Shown: positions 16,550-25,245, counted from the first letter of the stretch. The stretch: DNA of 64,000 nt from Halorussus pelagicus (GCF_004087835.1 NZ_CP035119.1:806001-870000); one strand, 5' to 3'. A program made the numbers and translations. The notes: generated from the letters alone by a model not told the origin.

Positions 16550-17107
16550 ATGAGCGATGACCCCCTCGCGTGGGAGACCCTCGACTCGGCGGTGGCCTAC
16601 ACTTGTCCGGGTTTCGACGTTCGCAACGAGTCGGTCCGTCTCCCCGACGGGACCGAAACCGACTTCGACTACCTCGACGAGACCGAGAGCGTCGTCGTCC
16701 TCCCGTTCACGCCCGACGGCGACGTGGTCGTCATCGAAGAGTGGCGACAGGCCGTCCGGCGGGTCAATCGGAGCCTTCCGGTCGGCGGGATGGAACCGGA
16801 AGACGAGGACCGCGCGGCCGCGGCGCGCCGCGAACTCCGCGAGGAGACGGGCCACGAGGCCGAGTCGGTGGAGTTTCTGACCAGCATCGAACCCGCGAAC
16901 GGAGTTGCGAACTCGGTCCTGCACTTCTTCGTGGCCCGCGAGTGTACCCCGACCGCCGAGCAGGAGTTGGACCACAACGAGTCGATTCGCGTCGAGACGA
17001 CGACCGTCGAAGAATTGCGCGAGCATATCGCGGAGCGCGAGATTCGTGACGGCCGGACGACGCTCGGACTGCTCTACTACGAGGCGTTCGGGACTTCTGG
17101 GGCGTAG
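16550..17107 (+). CDS. Nudix hydrolase, ADP-ribose pyrophosphatase type
   Basis: 185 residues. The Nudix box is complete: GGMEPEDEDRAAAARREL then REETGHEAE, matching Gx5Ex7REUxEExGU with catalytic glutamates in REETG. The upstream VVVIEEWRQAVRR and downstream sequence resemble ADP-sugar pyrophosphatases, which split ADP-ribose to AMP and ribose-5-phosphate; the exact substrate is not certain. The ATG at 16550 (MSDDPLAWE) is chosen because the upstream extension is basic and an upstream T-rich element is correctly spaced. A degenerate copy of the intergenic repeat follows the gene. Confidence 0.88.
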   Translation: MSDDPLAWETLDSAVAYTCPGFDVRNESVRLPDGTETDFDYLDETESVVVLPFTPDGDVVVIEEWRQAVRRVNRSLPVGGMEPEDEDRAAAARRELREETGHEAESVEFLTSIEPANGVANSVLHFFVARECTPTAEQELDHNESIRVETTTVEELREHIAEREIRDGRTTLGLLYYEAFGTSGA

Positions 17108-17167
17108 GTACGCACGGAATTTGTTTGCCGGACCGACGCCGACCTCGGAGAGAAGTCGGGAGACAAC

Positions 17168-17247
17168 GCTAGCTTCAGGCGTGACCAAATCATGACCGCA
17201 CCCTCCGCACACCACCGCATGGGCCTCACGCGCCCAACTGGAAATCG
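17168..17247 (+). repeat. Dispersed intergenic repeat, copy 7 (internally deleted)
   Basis: GCTAGC (17168-17173) is followed by GACCGCACCCTCCGCACACCACCGCA and GGGCCTCACGCGCC, then CTGGAAAT. The central blocks and the hairpin of complete copies are missing, as if deleted between the GCCTCACG block and the terminal GCGCC. It lies between the Nudix gene and tgtA. Confidence 0.5.
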
Positions 17248-17318
17248 ACCTTTGCGCGAAATCCGACCGACGCCGGAGAACGGAACCCTTACCCTCCCCG
17301 TCCGGCAATAGCGCGCCA

Positions 17319-18791
17319 ATGAGAGACAACTTCGAGATACGCGACCAAGACGGTCTCGGTCGCATCGGGGAGCTTTCGGTCCCGCGGGCGGGCGTGACCG
17401 TCGAGACGCCCGCGCTCCTGCCAGTCGTCAATCCCCACGTCCGAACCGTCGAACCCGCCCGGATGCAGTCGGAGTTCGGCGCGGACATCCTCATCACGAA
17501 CTCCTACATCTTCTACGGGAGCGACGACTACCGCGAGGCGGCGCTGGACCGCGGTCTCCACGACGTGCTGGACTTCGACGGGGCCATCATGACCGACTCG
17601 GGGTCGTTCCAGTTGGCCGAGTACGGCGAAATCGACGTGACGACGCCCGAAATCCTCCAGTTCCAGCACGACGTTGGAAGCGACATCGGGACGCCCGTGG
17701 ACATTCCGACGCCGCCCGACGCCCCGCGAGAGCAGGCCGAAGACGAGTTGGCGACGACCCAAGAGCGTCTCAAAGTCGCCGAGGGCGTCGATGTCGGCGA
17801 GATGCTCGTCAACGCGCCCGTGCAGGGTTCGACGTACCCCGACCTGCGCGAGGAGGCGGGTCGCCACGCCGAAGCGACGGACTTGGACGTGTTCCCGGTC
17901 GGCGCGGTCGTCCCGCTGATGAACGACTACCGGTACGCCGAGATGGTGGACGTGGTCGCCGGAGCGAAGCGCGGTCTCGGCGCGGACGCGCCGGTCCACC
18001 TCTTCGGCGCGGGCCACCCGATGATGTTTGCGCTGGCGGTAGCCATGGGCTGTGACCTCTTCGACTCGGCGGCGTACGCGCTCTACGCCCGCGACGACCG
18101 CTATTTGACGGTCCGGGGCACCGAACATCTGGAGGAATTGGACTACTTCCCGTGTTCCTGTCCGGTCTGTGCCGACCACACCCCGGCGGAGTTGCGCGGT
18201 CTCGACGCTCGCACGCGCGAGGAGTTGCTAGCCGAACACAACCTCCACGTCACGTTTCAGGAGATGCGGACGGTCAAGCAGGCGCTTCGCGCCGGAAACC
18301 TGCTCGAACTGGTCGAGACCCGCGCCCGCGCCCACCCCGCGATGCTCGACGGCTACCGCGCGCTGACCGACCACGCCGACCAGTTGGAGCGCGAGGACTC
18401 GGTGTCCAAGGGCGCGTTCTTCTACCTCTCTGGCGAGAGCGCGCGACGCCCCGAGGTCGTCCGCCACCAAGCGCGACTGGAACGGCTCAGTCTCGACTCC
18501 GGCGACAGCGTCTTCCTCACCGAGGGCGGACACAGCGACCGCTACGACGAGTCGTGGCGCGTCGTCGCCCCGTTCGGTCCCTTCCCGAAGGCGCTCTCGG
18601 AGACGTATCCCCTGACCGCCGAAGTCCCCGAGCGCATGGACGCCGAGGGCTACCGCTCGGCGGCGGAAGGCGTCGCCCGCCTCGCGGCGGCGAATCCGGA
18701 GACGGAGTTCACGCTGGCCTACCACGGGTGGCCCGAGAGCGCGCTGGCGCTGGTGCCCGAGGACGTGGACACCGTGGACCTCGCGGAGTAG
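17319..18791 (+). CDS. tgtA: tRNA-guanine(15) transglycosylase (archaeosine pathway)
   Basis: 490 residues. It exchanges guanine-15 in the tRNA D-loop for preQ0, the first tRNA-level step of archaeosine (G+) synthesis. The TGT core is clear: [22 protein letters not shown], the active-site TDSGSFQ motif near residue 90, and the zinc site CSCPVC (Cys279, Cys281, Cys284) with a later His in EHNLHVTF. The C-terminus lacks the PUA domain of longer archaeal TGTs, as in haloarchaea where the related C-terminal unit is in arcS. A TATA-like CCTTACCC lies about 27 nt upstream of the ATG, so translation is probably leaderless. Confidence 0.96.
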   Translation: MRDNFEIRDQDGLGRIGELSVPRAGVTVETPALLPVVNPHVRTVEPARMQSEFGADILITNSYIFYGSDDYREAALDRGLHDVLDFDGAIMTDSGSFQLAEYGEIDVTTPEILQFQHDVGSDIGTPVDIPTPPDAPREQAEDELATTQERLKVAEGVDVGEMLVNAPVQGSTYPDLREEAGRHAEATDLDVFPVGAVVPLMNDYRYAEMVDVVAGAKRGLGADAPVHLFGAGHPMMFALAVAMGCDLFDSAAYALYARDDRYLTVRGTEHLEELDYFPCSCPVCADHTPAELRGLDARTREELLAEHNLHVTFQEMRTVKQALRAGNLLELVETRARAHPAMLDGYRALTDHADQLEREDSVSKGAFFYLSGESARRPEVVRHQARLERLSLDSGDSVFLTEGGHSDRYDESWRVVAPFGPFPKALSETYPLTAEVPERMDAEGYRSAAEGVARLAAANPETEFTLAYHGWPESALALVPEDVDTVDLAE

Positions 18792-18795
18792 TCGG

Positions 18796-19167
18796 TCACT
18801 CGGAGAGAGCTTTTTGCCAGATTTCCACCGACACAAGACCGACCATACCACCGAGGAGGTAACTCTGAGTCGGCAGCGTCGGCGGTTCGATGGCGAACAT
18901 CGACCCCCAAATCACGATTGCGAGAGCGACGATAATGGCGGCTCGACCGCCGACACCGATAGATTCGAACCACGACTCGACGCGCTGGCCGAACCGACTG
19001 GCCGCGACCGGACCCGCCGCGGCCGCCCACGAGACGACGCCGAGACCGAGCCACGGCCACGAGACGGTTCCGGCATCGTAGAGTCTGATGGCGGGCGAGA
19101 CTGCGACGAGGACGAACAGCGCGAGCGACGGCTTGAGCGAGCGTCCGCGAGACCGGTCAGTGTTCAC
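18796..19167 (-). CDS. Small four-helix membrane protein between tgtA and arcS
   Basis: 123 residues with four membrane helices (about 15-27, 35-55, 73-90 and 98-115), separated by short polar loops including RFGQRVESWFESIGVGG. The last residues are EIWQKALSE. No family motif is recognised. It is on the opposite strand between two archaeosine genes, convergent with tgtA (4-base gap) and divergent from arcS. Its codon use and GC match its neighbours, so it is probably a real gene; any link to tRNA modification is unsupported. Confidence 0.65.
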   Translation of the reverse strand: MNTDRSRGRSLKPSLALFVLVAVSPAIRLYDAGTVSWPWLGLGVVSWAAAAGPVAASRFGQRVESWFESIGVGGRAAIIVALAIVIWGSMFAIEPPTLPTQSYLLGGMVGLVSVEIWQKALSE

Positions 19168-19374
19168 GTTCGGGAAGGCTCTCGTAAATCTGATACTATT
19201 TTCGATACCACTGACCGCTCCTCGACACTGGCAAGCAGTCGGCTACGAGCCACGTTACGTGGTCGCTCGTCCGACCGGACACGAGTACGGACCGTGCGCG
19301 ACGGCGACGGCGAACCCGTCACCGAGCAGGCCCGACTCGCAAGATAGTTGCCCCTCGCTCCCCGACCCGAAAGC

Positions 19375-21126
19375 ATGACCGACTACTTCGAGGTCCACGA
19401 GCGCGACGGCGCGGCGCGAATCGCCGAGTTGCGCCTCGCGGACTCGGTGACGACGCCCGCGCTCGCGGACGACTTTCTCGCCGACGCCGGAAGCCTCTGG
19501 ACGGCCGACCGCGAGATTCCCGAGGGAAGCGACGACGAACTCACGGTTCTCCCCCATCGCGGATTCCCGAGCGGCACCGACGAGGAAGTGATGGATTCCT
19601 TTGCTGTCGAGTACCCCGACGTGGACTTCCCGAGCGCGGCGGTCGTCGCGCCCGAAACCGCGGACGACCACGGGGCGGACGCCTACGCCCTCTCGGGCGC
19701 GCAGGGGTTCGTCGGCCACGGTGCCGGATTCAAGGAGGCCATCGTCGAGACCCGCGAGGCGATTCCGGCCGACAGCGCGCTCTACCTGCCCGGCGTCGCC
19801 ACGCCCGCGAACGTCGCCATGCTCGCCTACGCCGGGGTGGACCTCGTGGACGCCGACCGCGCCGTCGTCGCAGGGACACAGGGCGAGTACCTGACGAGCG
19901 AGGGCCGACACTTCCTCGAAGACCTCTCGGAACTCCCCTGCGCCTGCCCGGCCTGTCAGAAACCCGTCTCGGAGTTCACCCGCGAGGACTGCGCGGAACA
20001 CAACGAGAACGCGCTGAGGGCCGAACTCGGCGTGGTCCGCGAGCGAATCCGCGCGGGGCGACTCCGCGACTACATCGAGGGACAGGCCCGCCACGAGCAG
20101 TGGCTAACCGCCGCGTTCCGGGAGTTCGACCAGCAGTGGAGCTACGTCGAAGAGCGCACGCCGCTCATCCGCGACACCGAACTCTCGGCCGCGACCGAGG
20201 ATACCCTCCAGCGCGTCGAAATCAAGCGGTTCGCGGATAGGGTGACGACCCGGTATCAGAATCGGTTCGACAACCCCCTCGTGCTGGTGCCTTGCTCGGC
20301 CGCCAAACCCTACAGCGAGTCCCAGAGCCACGGCCAGTTCCACGACGCCATCCAGTTCCGAGGCCACACGGTGTCGATGACCTCGCCCATCGGCGTCGTC
20401 CCACAGGAACTCGAACTGACTTACCCCGCCCAGCACTACGACTCGGTGGTGACCGGTCGCTGGTCCGAGGACGAAAAGCAGTTCGTCGCCGAAGTCCTGC
20501 GGCGCTACCTCGAACAAAACGACTACCCGCGAGTCATCGCGCACGTCCCGCCGGAGGGGTACCGAGAGGTCTGCGAGCGCGTCGAGGACCAGTTGGACCT
20601 CGACTTCGAGTACACCGTCTCCGACCACCCGACGACGACCGAATCGCTCGGCAACCTGATGCGGACCCTCGACGGCGAACTCAAGTACGGCAAGCGCGAG
20701 CGCCAGCACAACACCATCCGAGCCATCGCGGACTACCAGTTCGGCGCTGGCGCGGGCGACGCCCTCTTCGACGGGATTCGGACCGAGGCTCGCTACCCCA
20801 AGTTGCGGGTCCACGACGACGACGGCGAGCAACTCGCCGCGATGGTGCCCCAGTACGGCGTCCTCTCGTTTACCCTCGCGGGCGCTCGCCGGTGGGTCGA
20901 TTCCGACGCCCCGACCAAGCGCGTCGAAATCGACAACTTCGCGCCCCACGGGAGCGTCCTCGCGCCGGGCGTCGTAGACGCCGACGACGACGTGCGCGTC
21001 GGCGACGAAGTAGTCATCGAGGGACCGAAGGCGTTCGCCGTCGGCCGTGCCGAGATGTCCGGCCCGGAGATGGCCGAGAGTACGCGCGGCATCGCCACCA
21101 CGGTCCGGCACGTCGAAGAGAAGTAG
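19375..21126 (+). CDS. arcS: Archaeosine synthase subunit alpha (ArcS)
   Basis: 583 residues. ArcS converts preQ0-15 in tRNA to archaeosine; current knowledge is that it attaches lysine through the preQ0 nitrile and a radical SAM partner (RaSEA) then cleaves the adduct. The N-terminal TGT-like domain has diverged from tgtA but keeps a zinc motif (CACPAC, then EDCAEHNENAL). The ArcS core motif PCSAAKPYSES contains the nucleophilic Cys307 and Lys311. The C-terminal PUA domain (KRVEIDNFAPHGSVLAPGV, then VGDEVVIEG) binds tRNA. The RaSEA gene is at 31216. A TATA-like element 27 nt upstream fits leaderless translation from 19375. Confidence 0.95.
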   Translation: MTDYFEVHERDGAARIAELRLADSVTTPALADDFLADAGSLWTADREIPEGSDDELTVLPHRGFPSGTDEEVMDSFAVEYPDVDFPSAAVVAPETADDHGADAYALSGAQGFVGHGAGFKEAIVETREAIPADSALYLPGVATPANVAMLAYAGVDLVDADRAVVAGTQGEYLTSEGRHFLEDLSELPCACPACQKPVSEFTREDCAEHNENALRAELGVVRERIRAGRLRDYIEGQARHEQWLTAAFREFDQQWSYVEERTPLIRDTELSAATEDTLQRVEIKRFADRVTTRYQNRFDNPLVLVPCSAAKPYSESQSHGQFHDAIQFRGHTVSMTSPIGVVPQELELTYPAQHYDSVVTGRWSEDEKQFVAEVLRRYLEQNDYPRVIAHVPPEGYREVCERVEDQLDLDFEYTVSDHPTTTESLGNLMRTLDGELKYGKRERQHNTIRAIADYQFGAGAGDALFDGIRTEARYPKLRVHDDDGEQLAAMVPQYGVLSFTLAGARRWVDSDAPTKRVEIDNFAPHGSVLAPGVVDADDDVRVGDEVVIEGPKAFAVGRAEMSGPEMAESTRGIATTVRHVEEK

Positions 21127-21273
21127 GCGAAGAGAGCGCGAATACGGCAGGGGCGTACAGCCCGATAGCGGCGATATTTTACTCGGAGCGAGATTAATCC
21201 TCCCGCGAATATGGCGCATACGCTCTCGTACCGCCGCAATAACCATGAGCGTCGGCGGCGTATCTCCGCCAAC

Positions 21274-22122
21274 ATGGCGACACCTCAACTGGAGTTCGAG
21301 AGCGACGTGGCGAGTCGTATTTATCGGTACGTCGAGCGCCACGGGGCGGCCGACCCCGAGGAGGTCCGCGAGCAAGTTCGAGTCTCCGAGAGCGCCGAGT
21401 CCAAGCCCGCGCGGTCGGGGACCGAACCGTCGGTCCGTCTGCCGGTCGGGGAGTTCAACGCCCACGTCGAGAGGCTGACCGACGAGGGGCATCTCACCGA
21501 GCGCGACGGGAAGTTGGCGGTCGAACCCGACGCGGAGACCGAGCGCCACGAGACTGACGACTTCGCGTACGAGATCCGGCCCGCACGCGAGAGCGACCGC
21601 GAGACGGTCGCTCGACTTATCCGCGCGGTGGCCGCGGAAGGTGCCATCGTCGTGGACGAGCGTGTGGCCGACGCAATCGAGCGCGACGACGCGCTGATTC
21701 GGCGCAACGAGCGCGAGTCCCGGATGGTGTTCGTCGCCGAGAAACTCGGCGACGAGACCGAGCGCGAAGACGGCGAGAACGGAAATAAAGCGGACGAGGT
21801 GGACCGGGAAATCGTCGGATGGGTCTACCTACAGGGCTTCGAACTCCCGGCGCGGGACCACACCGCGGAGTTGACTGTCGGCGTCGCTCCCGAGTACCGC
21901 GAGCGAGGCATCGGCGGCACTCTGCTCGAACGCGGAATGGCGTGGGCCGACGCCGAGGACTGCCGGAAGGTGTACCAGAGCCTCCCGGCGACCAACGACG
22001 AGGCGCTCGAACTGCTCGAAGAACACGGGTGGTCGCGCGAGGCGACCCGCGCCGACCACTACAAAATCGAGGGCGAACTCGTGGACGAAGTCCAGATGGC
22101 CGAGCGGTTGGACGGCGAGTAG
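21274..22122 (+). CDS. GNAT acetyltransferase with N-terminal winged-helix-like domain
   Basis: 282 residues from the ATG at 21274 (MATPQLEFESD). The first 90 residues look like a winged helix (ASRIYRYVERHGAADPEEVREQVRVSE split by an insert, then DEGHLTERDGKLAVEP). The C-terminal GNAT domain runs from YEIRPARESDRETV, with the acetyl-CoA loop PEYRERGIGGTLLERGMAWA and a final GWSREATRADHY. An in-frame ATG at 21211 would add a basic 21-residue extension; a TATA-like ATATTTTA at about 21174 fits a transcript start near 21204, so the longer form cannot be excluded. It might be a protein acetyltransferase; the substrate is unknown. Confidence 0.82.
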   Translation: MATPQLEFESDVASRIYRYVERHGAADPEEVREQVRVSESAESKPARSGTEPSVRLPVGEFNAHVERLTDEGHLTERDGKLAVEPDAETERHETDDFAYEIRPARESDRETVARLIRAVAAEGAIVVDERVADAIERDDALIRRNERESRMVFVAEKLGDETEREDGENGNKADEVDREIVGWVYLQGFELPARDHTAELTVGVAPEYRERGIGGTLLERGMAWADAEDCRKVYQSLPATNDEALELLEEHGWSREATRADHYKIEGELVDEVQMAERLDGE

Positions 22123-22129
22123 CGCGACG

Positions 22130-22308
22130 CTCACTTGCCGACGAGTCCCGCGAGCAGGCCAACACCGACCCGCGCGAAGGATGACTGAGCGACCGGAGGG
22201 AGAGAGAAGAGGTCGGGGAGGCGTGAGGCCCGCGGTTGCGGTGCTGTACGGAGTGATGCGGTTGCAGTGCGTCGCAGTGTGGTTTGATTGGCATCGGCAG
22301 TAGCTAGC
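22130..22308 (-). repeat. Dispersed intergenic repeat, copy 3 (reverse)
   Basis: On the minus strand this copy reads GCTAGCTACTGCCGATGCC (22308 downward), CGCATCACTCCGTACAGCACC, GGGCCTCACGCCTCCCCGACC and TCAGTCATCCTTCGCGCGGG. The region corresponding to the hairpin is present but its palindrome is poor. It begins 8 bases after the GNAT stop, with the hairpin end nearest that stop, as in most copies. Confidence 0.8.
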
Positions 22309-22325
22309 GCCTCGGTCGCGTTCGA

Positions 22326-22396
22326 CCTCGTTGTGCGACGGCGAGCGACTTCGTCGTACAACATCGAGCCACCTCGTCGTACGACACCGAGACCAC
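22326..22396 (+). repeat. Three imperfect 23-24 base tandem repeats
   Basis: Units read ACCTCGTTGTGCGACGGCG.., ACTTCGTCGTACAACATCG.. and ACCTCGTCGTACGACACCG.., one after the other. They sit between intergenic repeat copy 3 and the promoter of the next gene. The inner GTCGTACGAC is close to palindromic, so a protein-binding array is possible. Confidence 0.55.
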
Positions 22397-22489
22397 TTCT
22401 CGGCGTCCGCAGTAGACGACGCCTCCCAGTCTAAAGCGAACTTTATCCGCGACCGTAGGTATTTCACCCGAGAGGACCAACGCGCGGAC

Positions 22490-22870
22490 ATGGACGAGAT
22501 TTCGCTGACGGTTCCCGACCCGATTACCGAGTCGCTTCCCGCCGACGGCGAGGACGCCGCCCGAGACATGCAGCGAGCGGTCGAAGGCTGGGAGCGACGG
22601 CTCAACCGGGTCATCGCCGAGGAGGACGACGAGGCCGCCGCGGGCGCAGTCGTGGACATGCTCGAACGCTTCGAAAACCGGTGGGAGCAGTACGACGACT
22701 TCGTGGCCGAACTCCGGGCGTGGGGCCAGTCGCCCATCTACGCGATGGCGTGGCGCGACCTGATGGGCGCGCTGATGCGCCAGCTCTACGACCACGAGGA
22801 CCTCAACGAGCGAATCGACCGCGAGCGCCACGCGCGCCTCGTGAGCGACGGCATCCGGCCGGGGCGATAG
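22490..22870 (+). CDS. Small helical haloarchaeal protein of unknown function
   Basis: 126 residues, acidic and entirely polar, probably all alpha-helical: MDEISLTVPDPITESL, then long amphipathic helices (AARDMQRAVEGWERRLNRVI and MLERFENRWEQYDDFVAELR). No membrane segment or enzyme motif is seen. The start at 22490 was chosen because the frame upstream runs through the tandem repeats; a TATA-like CTTTATCC at 22441 would give a leader of about 20 nt. It is followed 8 bases later by a membrane protein gene and probably leads the small-gene operon that reaches the MOSC gene. Confidence 0.75.
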   Translation: MDEISLTVPDPITESLPADGEDAARDMQRAVEGWERRLNRVIAEEDDEAAAGAVVDMLERFENRWEQYDDFVAELRAWGQSPIYAMAWRDLMGALMRQLYDHEDLNERIDRERHARLVSDGIRPGR

Positions 22871-22878
22871 CGGACAGC

Positions 22879-23358
22879 ATGACCGACGACGACACGCTCT
22901 CGCGCGTCCGCCGGGCGAAAGCGCGCCAGCACAGTGACCACTGGCTCGACGGCGGTGCGGTCGCGGCCGGTGGCGTTCTCACGGTGGCTCCGCAGGTCGC
23001 CCCGGCGCTCGCGTTCGCGGCGGGCGTCCCCGAGTCGGCGGTGACCGCCCTCGCGGCGGCGACGCTCCTCGCAACCCTCCTCGGGGCCTACGTCGCGGGG
23101 TATCTCGGCGGGTCAGACGGCGCGTCCGGCGCGCGCCACGGAGCCACGGCGGTCGGTTGTGCGGCCCTCGGCGCGGGACTTACCGGGTTCGCGCTCGCGC
23201 CGGGGACAGTCACGTCGGTGCTGGTGGGCGTCTCCATCCCGCTCGCGCTGGTCGGACTCACGGCCGCCGGGGCGGCCGTCGGTGCGCTCGTCGGGTCCGT
23301 CGGTGGTCGGCGCAAGGGCCGCGACCTGCGAGTGTCGCCCCGGAAGCGCGACGCATGA
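22879..23358 (+). CDS. Small Gly/Ala-rich membrane protein
   Basis: 159 residues. A polar N-terminus with HSDHWLDGG is followed by four membrane helices rich in Gly, Ala and Val, and a basic tail (VGGRRKGRDLRVSPRKRDA), which suggests a cytoplasmic C-terminus. No family is recognised. It starts 8 bases after the preceding stop and ends just before the promoter of the MoaD-like gene. The role is unknown. Confidence 0.72.
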   Translation: MTDDDTLSRVRRAKARQHSDHWLDGGAVAAGGVLTVAPQVAPALAFAAGVPESAVTALAAATLLATLLGAYVAGYLGGSDGASGARHGATAVGCAALGAGLTGFALAPGTVTSVLVGVSIPLALVGLTAAGAAVGALVGSVGGRRKGRDLRVSPRKRDA

Positions 23359-23359
23359 G

Positions 23360-23366
23360 TATTTAT
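23360..23366 (+). promoter_or_regulatory. TATA-like box for the MoaD-like gene
   Basis: TATTTAT overlaps the stop region of the upstream membrane gene and lies about 29 nt before the GTG at 23392. It overlaps the alternative ATG at 23365, which argues against that ATG as the true start. Confidence 0.5.
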
Positions 23367-23391
23367 GCTCGCGGGGTCCCAAGACGGTGAC

Positions 23392-23697
23392 GTGACTCTC
23401 GAACTTCGTTTCTTCGCTAACTTCCGGGAGGCGGTCGGCCAGAAGATCGTCGAGCGCGAGTATCCCGACGACGCCACCGTCGGCGACGTTCTCGCGGACC
23501 TGACCGACGAGTACGGTCTCGACCTGTTCGAAGACGGCGACCTTCGGACCCAGTTGTCAATCATGAAGAACGGCAAGGACGTGGTCCACCTCGACGGCGT
23601 GGACACGCCGCTCTCGGACGGCGACACCCTGAGCGTCTTCCCGCCGGTCGCGGGCGGTTCCGGCGAATCGACTCGCGCGCCGGACGCGGAGCGATAG
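23392..23697 (+). CDS. MoaD/SAMP-like ubiquitin-fold protein with a tail beyond the diglycine
   Basis: 101 residues from the GTG at 23392 (VTLELRFFANFREAVGQK). I prefer this over the ATG at 23365 because the family begins at this point and a TATA-like box covers that ATG. The beta-grasp fold is complete: LELRFFANF, DDATVGDVLADL, SIMKNGKDVVHLDG and DTLSVFPPVAGG. Unlike normal MoaD/SAMP proteins it does not end at the diglycine but continues SGESTRAPDAER. Either a protease must expose GG or the protein does not act as a modifier or sulfur carrier. The next gene starts on the base after its TAG stop. Confidence 0.88.
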   Translation: MTLELRFFANFREAVGQKIVEREYPDDATVGDVLADLTDEYGLDLFEDGDLRTQLSIMKNGKDVVHLDGVDTPLSDGDTLSVFPPVAGGSGESTRAPDAER

Positions 23698-23967
23698 ATG
23701 CACGTCGAGAAGTCCTACCGGGGAATCTCCGAGCGACTCGCCCGCAGGTACCTCTCGAACCTCGGCGGCGACATCGAGGGCGGCGACCCGGAGGGCGACG
23801 GCGATGTTCTCGCTGACGACTGGCGGGCCAGCGTCTCCTCCGAGAAGGTGAAGATCGGCCGCTCCGTGACGCTGACGGAGGTAACGGTCGTCTTCGAGGG
23901 CGACGAGGAGACACTCGACGGAGTAATCGAGAAGTTCTCCCAGAAGGCGATGCGGGCGGGCGGATGA
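23698..23967 (+). CDS. Small conserved protein ending in Gly-Gly, partner of the MoaD-like gene
   Basis: 89 residues. MHVEKSYRGISERLARRYL is followed by an acidic Gly-rich loop and an alpha/beta segment ending FSQKAMRAGG. It resembles the MoaD-related C-terminal (DUF1952-like) domain found fused to or beside archaeal MoaD proteins; that is a recollection of the family, not a search result. The ATG abuts the stop of the MoaD-like gene with no gap, so the two are co-translated and probably function together. The C-terminal diglycine is notable because the neighbour's own diglycine is internal. Confidence 0.75.
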   Translation: MHVEKSYRGISERLARRYLSNLGGDIEGGDPEGDGDVLADDWRASVSSEKVKIGRSVTLTEVTVVFEGDEETLDGVIEKFSQKAMRAGG

Positions 23968-23995
23968 GTTCCCGCCGACCGAACCCTCTCCGACG

Positions 23996-24361
23996 ATGAC
24001 CGCCGACAACCCCATCGAAGGGCAGGTGCTGGTCCTCACGGCCGCGAAGGCCAGCGTGGGTGGCGACAGGGTGCCGGACCTCGTGGCCGAGGCGCGCCGA
24101 GCGGTCGAACCGCGGACCGACGAACTCCGCAGACGGTACGAGCGCGTCCACGCCGACGACGTGCGCGAGATATTCCTCGCGCCCGATGGGTTCTGGGCCG
24201 AGGTGGGCGAGGAGCGCGGGTGGTCGCGCCGGGCCGCCGAAGCCGTCGCGCGCGCTCACGCCGAGCAACTGCTTCGGGTCGGCAAGCGCGAGGAGCGCCG
24301 CGAGGAGTTCGAGACCGCCCTCGAACTGCGCGAGACCGTCGTCGTCGGTGCCAAAAAATAG
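23996..24361 (+). CDS. Small helical haloarchaeal protein of unknown function
   Basis: 121 residues. A short beta-like start (IEGQVLVLTAAKASVGG) is followed by Arg/Glu-rich amphipathic helices (ELRRRYERVHADDVREIFL and FWAEVGEERGWSRRAAEAVA) and a final LRETVVVGAKK. No motif is recognised. It lies 28 bases after the GG-ending gene and 41 bases before the MOSC gene, all on the same strand, so it is likely part of the same operon. Confidence 0.72.
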   Translation: MTADNPIEGQVLVLTAAKASVGGDRVPDLVAEARRAVEPRTDELRRRYERVHADDVREIFLAPDGFWAEVGEERGWSRRAAEAVARAHAEQLLRVGKREERREEFETALELRETVVVGAKK

Positions 24362-24402
24362 CGACCGCAGGATTCACGACCGGCCGCGCCGACTTCGAGA
24401 CA

Positions 24403-25245
24403 ATGGCTCCGACGCTCAAACGAATCGCGGTCAACCCCGTCAAGTCGCTCGACCCGGAACCCCGCGAGCGCGTCCGACTCGCCGAGCGCGGCGCGCTCGC
24501 GGGCGACCGCGAGTACGCCATCGTGGACGCGCCCGCCGACCGACCGCACGACCCGCAGTCGGCGTCCGTCGCCGGTGACGGCGACTACGTGAACGGCAAG
24601 CAGACCGACGCGGTCCACCGCCTGCGCTCGTCGGTGGACCCCGACGAGGGGACTCTGACGCTCCGGGTGCAGGGCGACGACGAGACCCACCGATTCGAAC
24701 TGGACGAGCGCGCCGACCTGAACGACTGGCTGAGCGACTACTTCGGCCGCCCGGTGAGCGTCCGGCGGGAACCGGCGGGCGGGTACCCCGACGACCGGGA
24801 GGCGTCGGGACCGACCGTCGTCTCCACGGCGACGCTCCGGGAGGTCGCGTCGTGGTTCTCCGAGATGGACCTCTCGGGCGCGCGCAGGCGGTTCCGCGCG
24901 AGCCTCGAAATCGGCGGCGTGGCCCCGTTCTGGGAGGACCGACTCTACGGCGACCGTGGCGAGGTCGTCGCCTTCGAGATCGGCGGCGTCCGCTTCGAGG
25001 GCGTCCGGCCCTGCTCGCGCTGTGTCGTCCCGGCGCGAGACCCCGACACGGGCGAGGCGACAGAAGGCTTCCGCGAGACGTTCCTCGAAAAGCGCGAGGC
25101 GACCCTGCCCGCATGGGCCGACTCGGATCGACTTGACCACTACTACCAGTTGATGGTCAACACGCGAGTCCCCGAGTCGGAGTGGGGCGAGGAGATAGCG
25201 GTCGGCGACGAGGTTCGAGTCGTCGGTACGCGACCCGAGAACTAG
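24403..25245 (+). CDS. MOSC domain protein
   Basis: 280 residues. The N-terminal beta-barrel domain begins LKRIAVNPVKSLDPEP, the MOSC_N signature. The C-terminal MOSC domain contains the conserved Cys in RFEGVRPCSRCVVPARD (about residues 202-218), the residue that ligates or handles the molybdenum cofactor sulfur in this family. MOSC proteins act in Mo-cofactor sulfuration or amidoxime-type reductions. The position downstream of a MoaD-like gene fits a cofactor-related job, though the enzyme reaction is not known. It overlaps the convergent PLP enzyme gene by four bases at CTAG. Confidence 0.88.
   Translation: MAPTLKRIAVNPVKSLDPEPRERVRLAERGALAGDREYAIVDAPADRPHDPQSASVAGDGDYVNGKQTDAVHRLRSSVDPDEGTLTLRVQGDDETHRFELDERADLNDWLSDYFGRPVSVRREPAGGYPDDREASGPTVVSTATLREVASWFSEMDLSGARRRFRASLEIGGVAPFWEDRLYGDRGEVVAFEIGGVRFEGVRPCSRCVVPARDPDTGEATEGFRETFLEKREATLPAWADSDRLDHYYQLMVNTRVPESEWGEEIAVGDEVRVVGTRPEN

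Noticed and set aside
18958-18976. GGTTCGAATC-like sequence resembling a tRNA T-arm
   Set aside because: It encodes WFES in the small membrane gene on the minus strand, and no acceptor or anticodon arms can be folded around it.
6939-22265. Tiny frames inside the repeat copies that read TER..GEA-stop in several copies
   Set aside because: The shared peptide follows from the shared DNA block GGGGAGGCGTGAGG; start codon and frame are not kept among copies.
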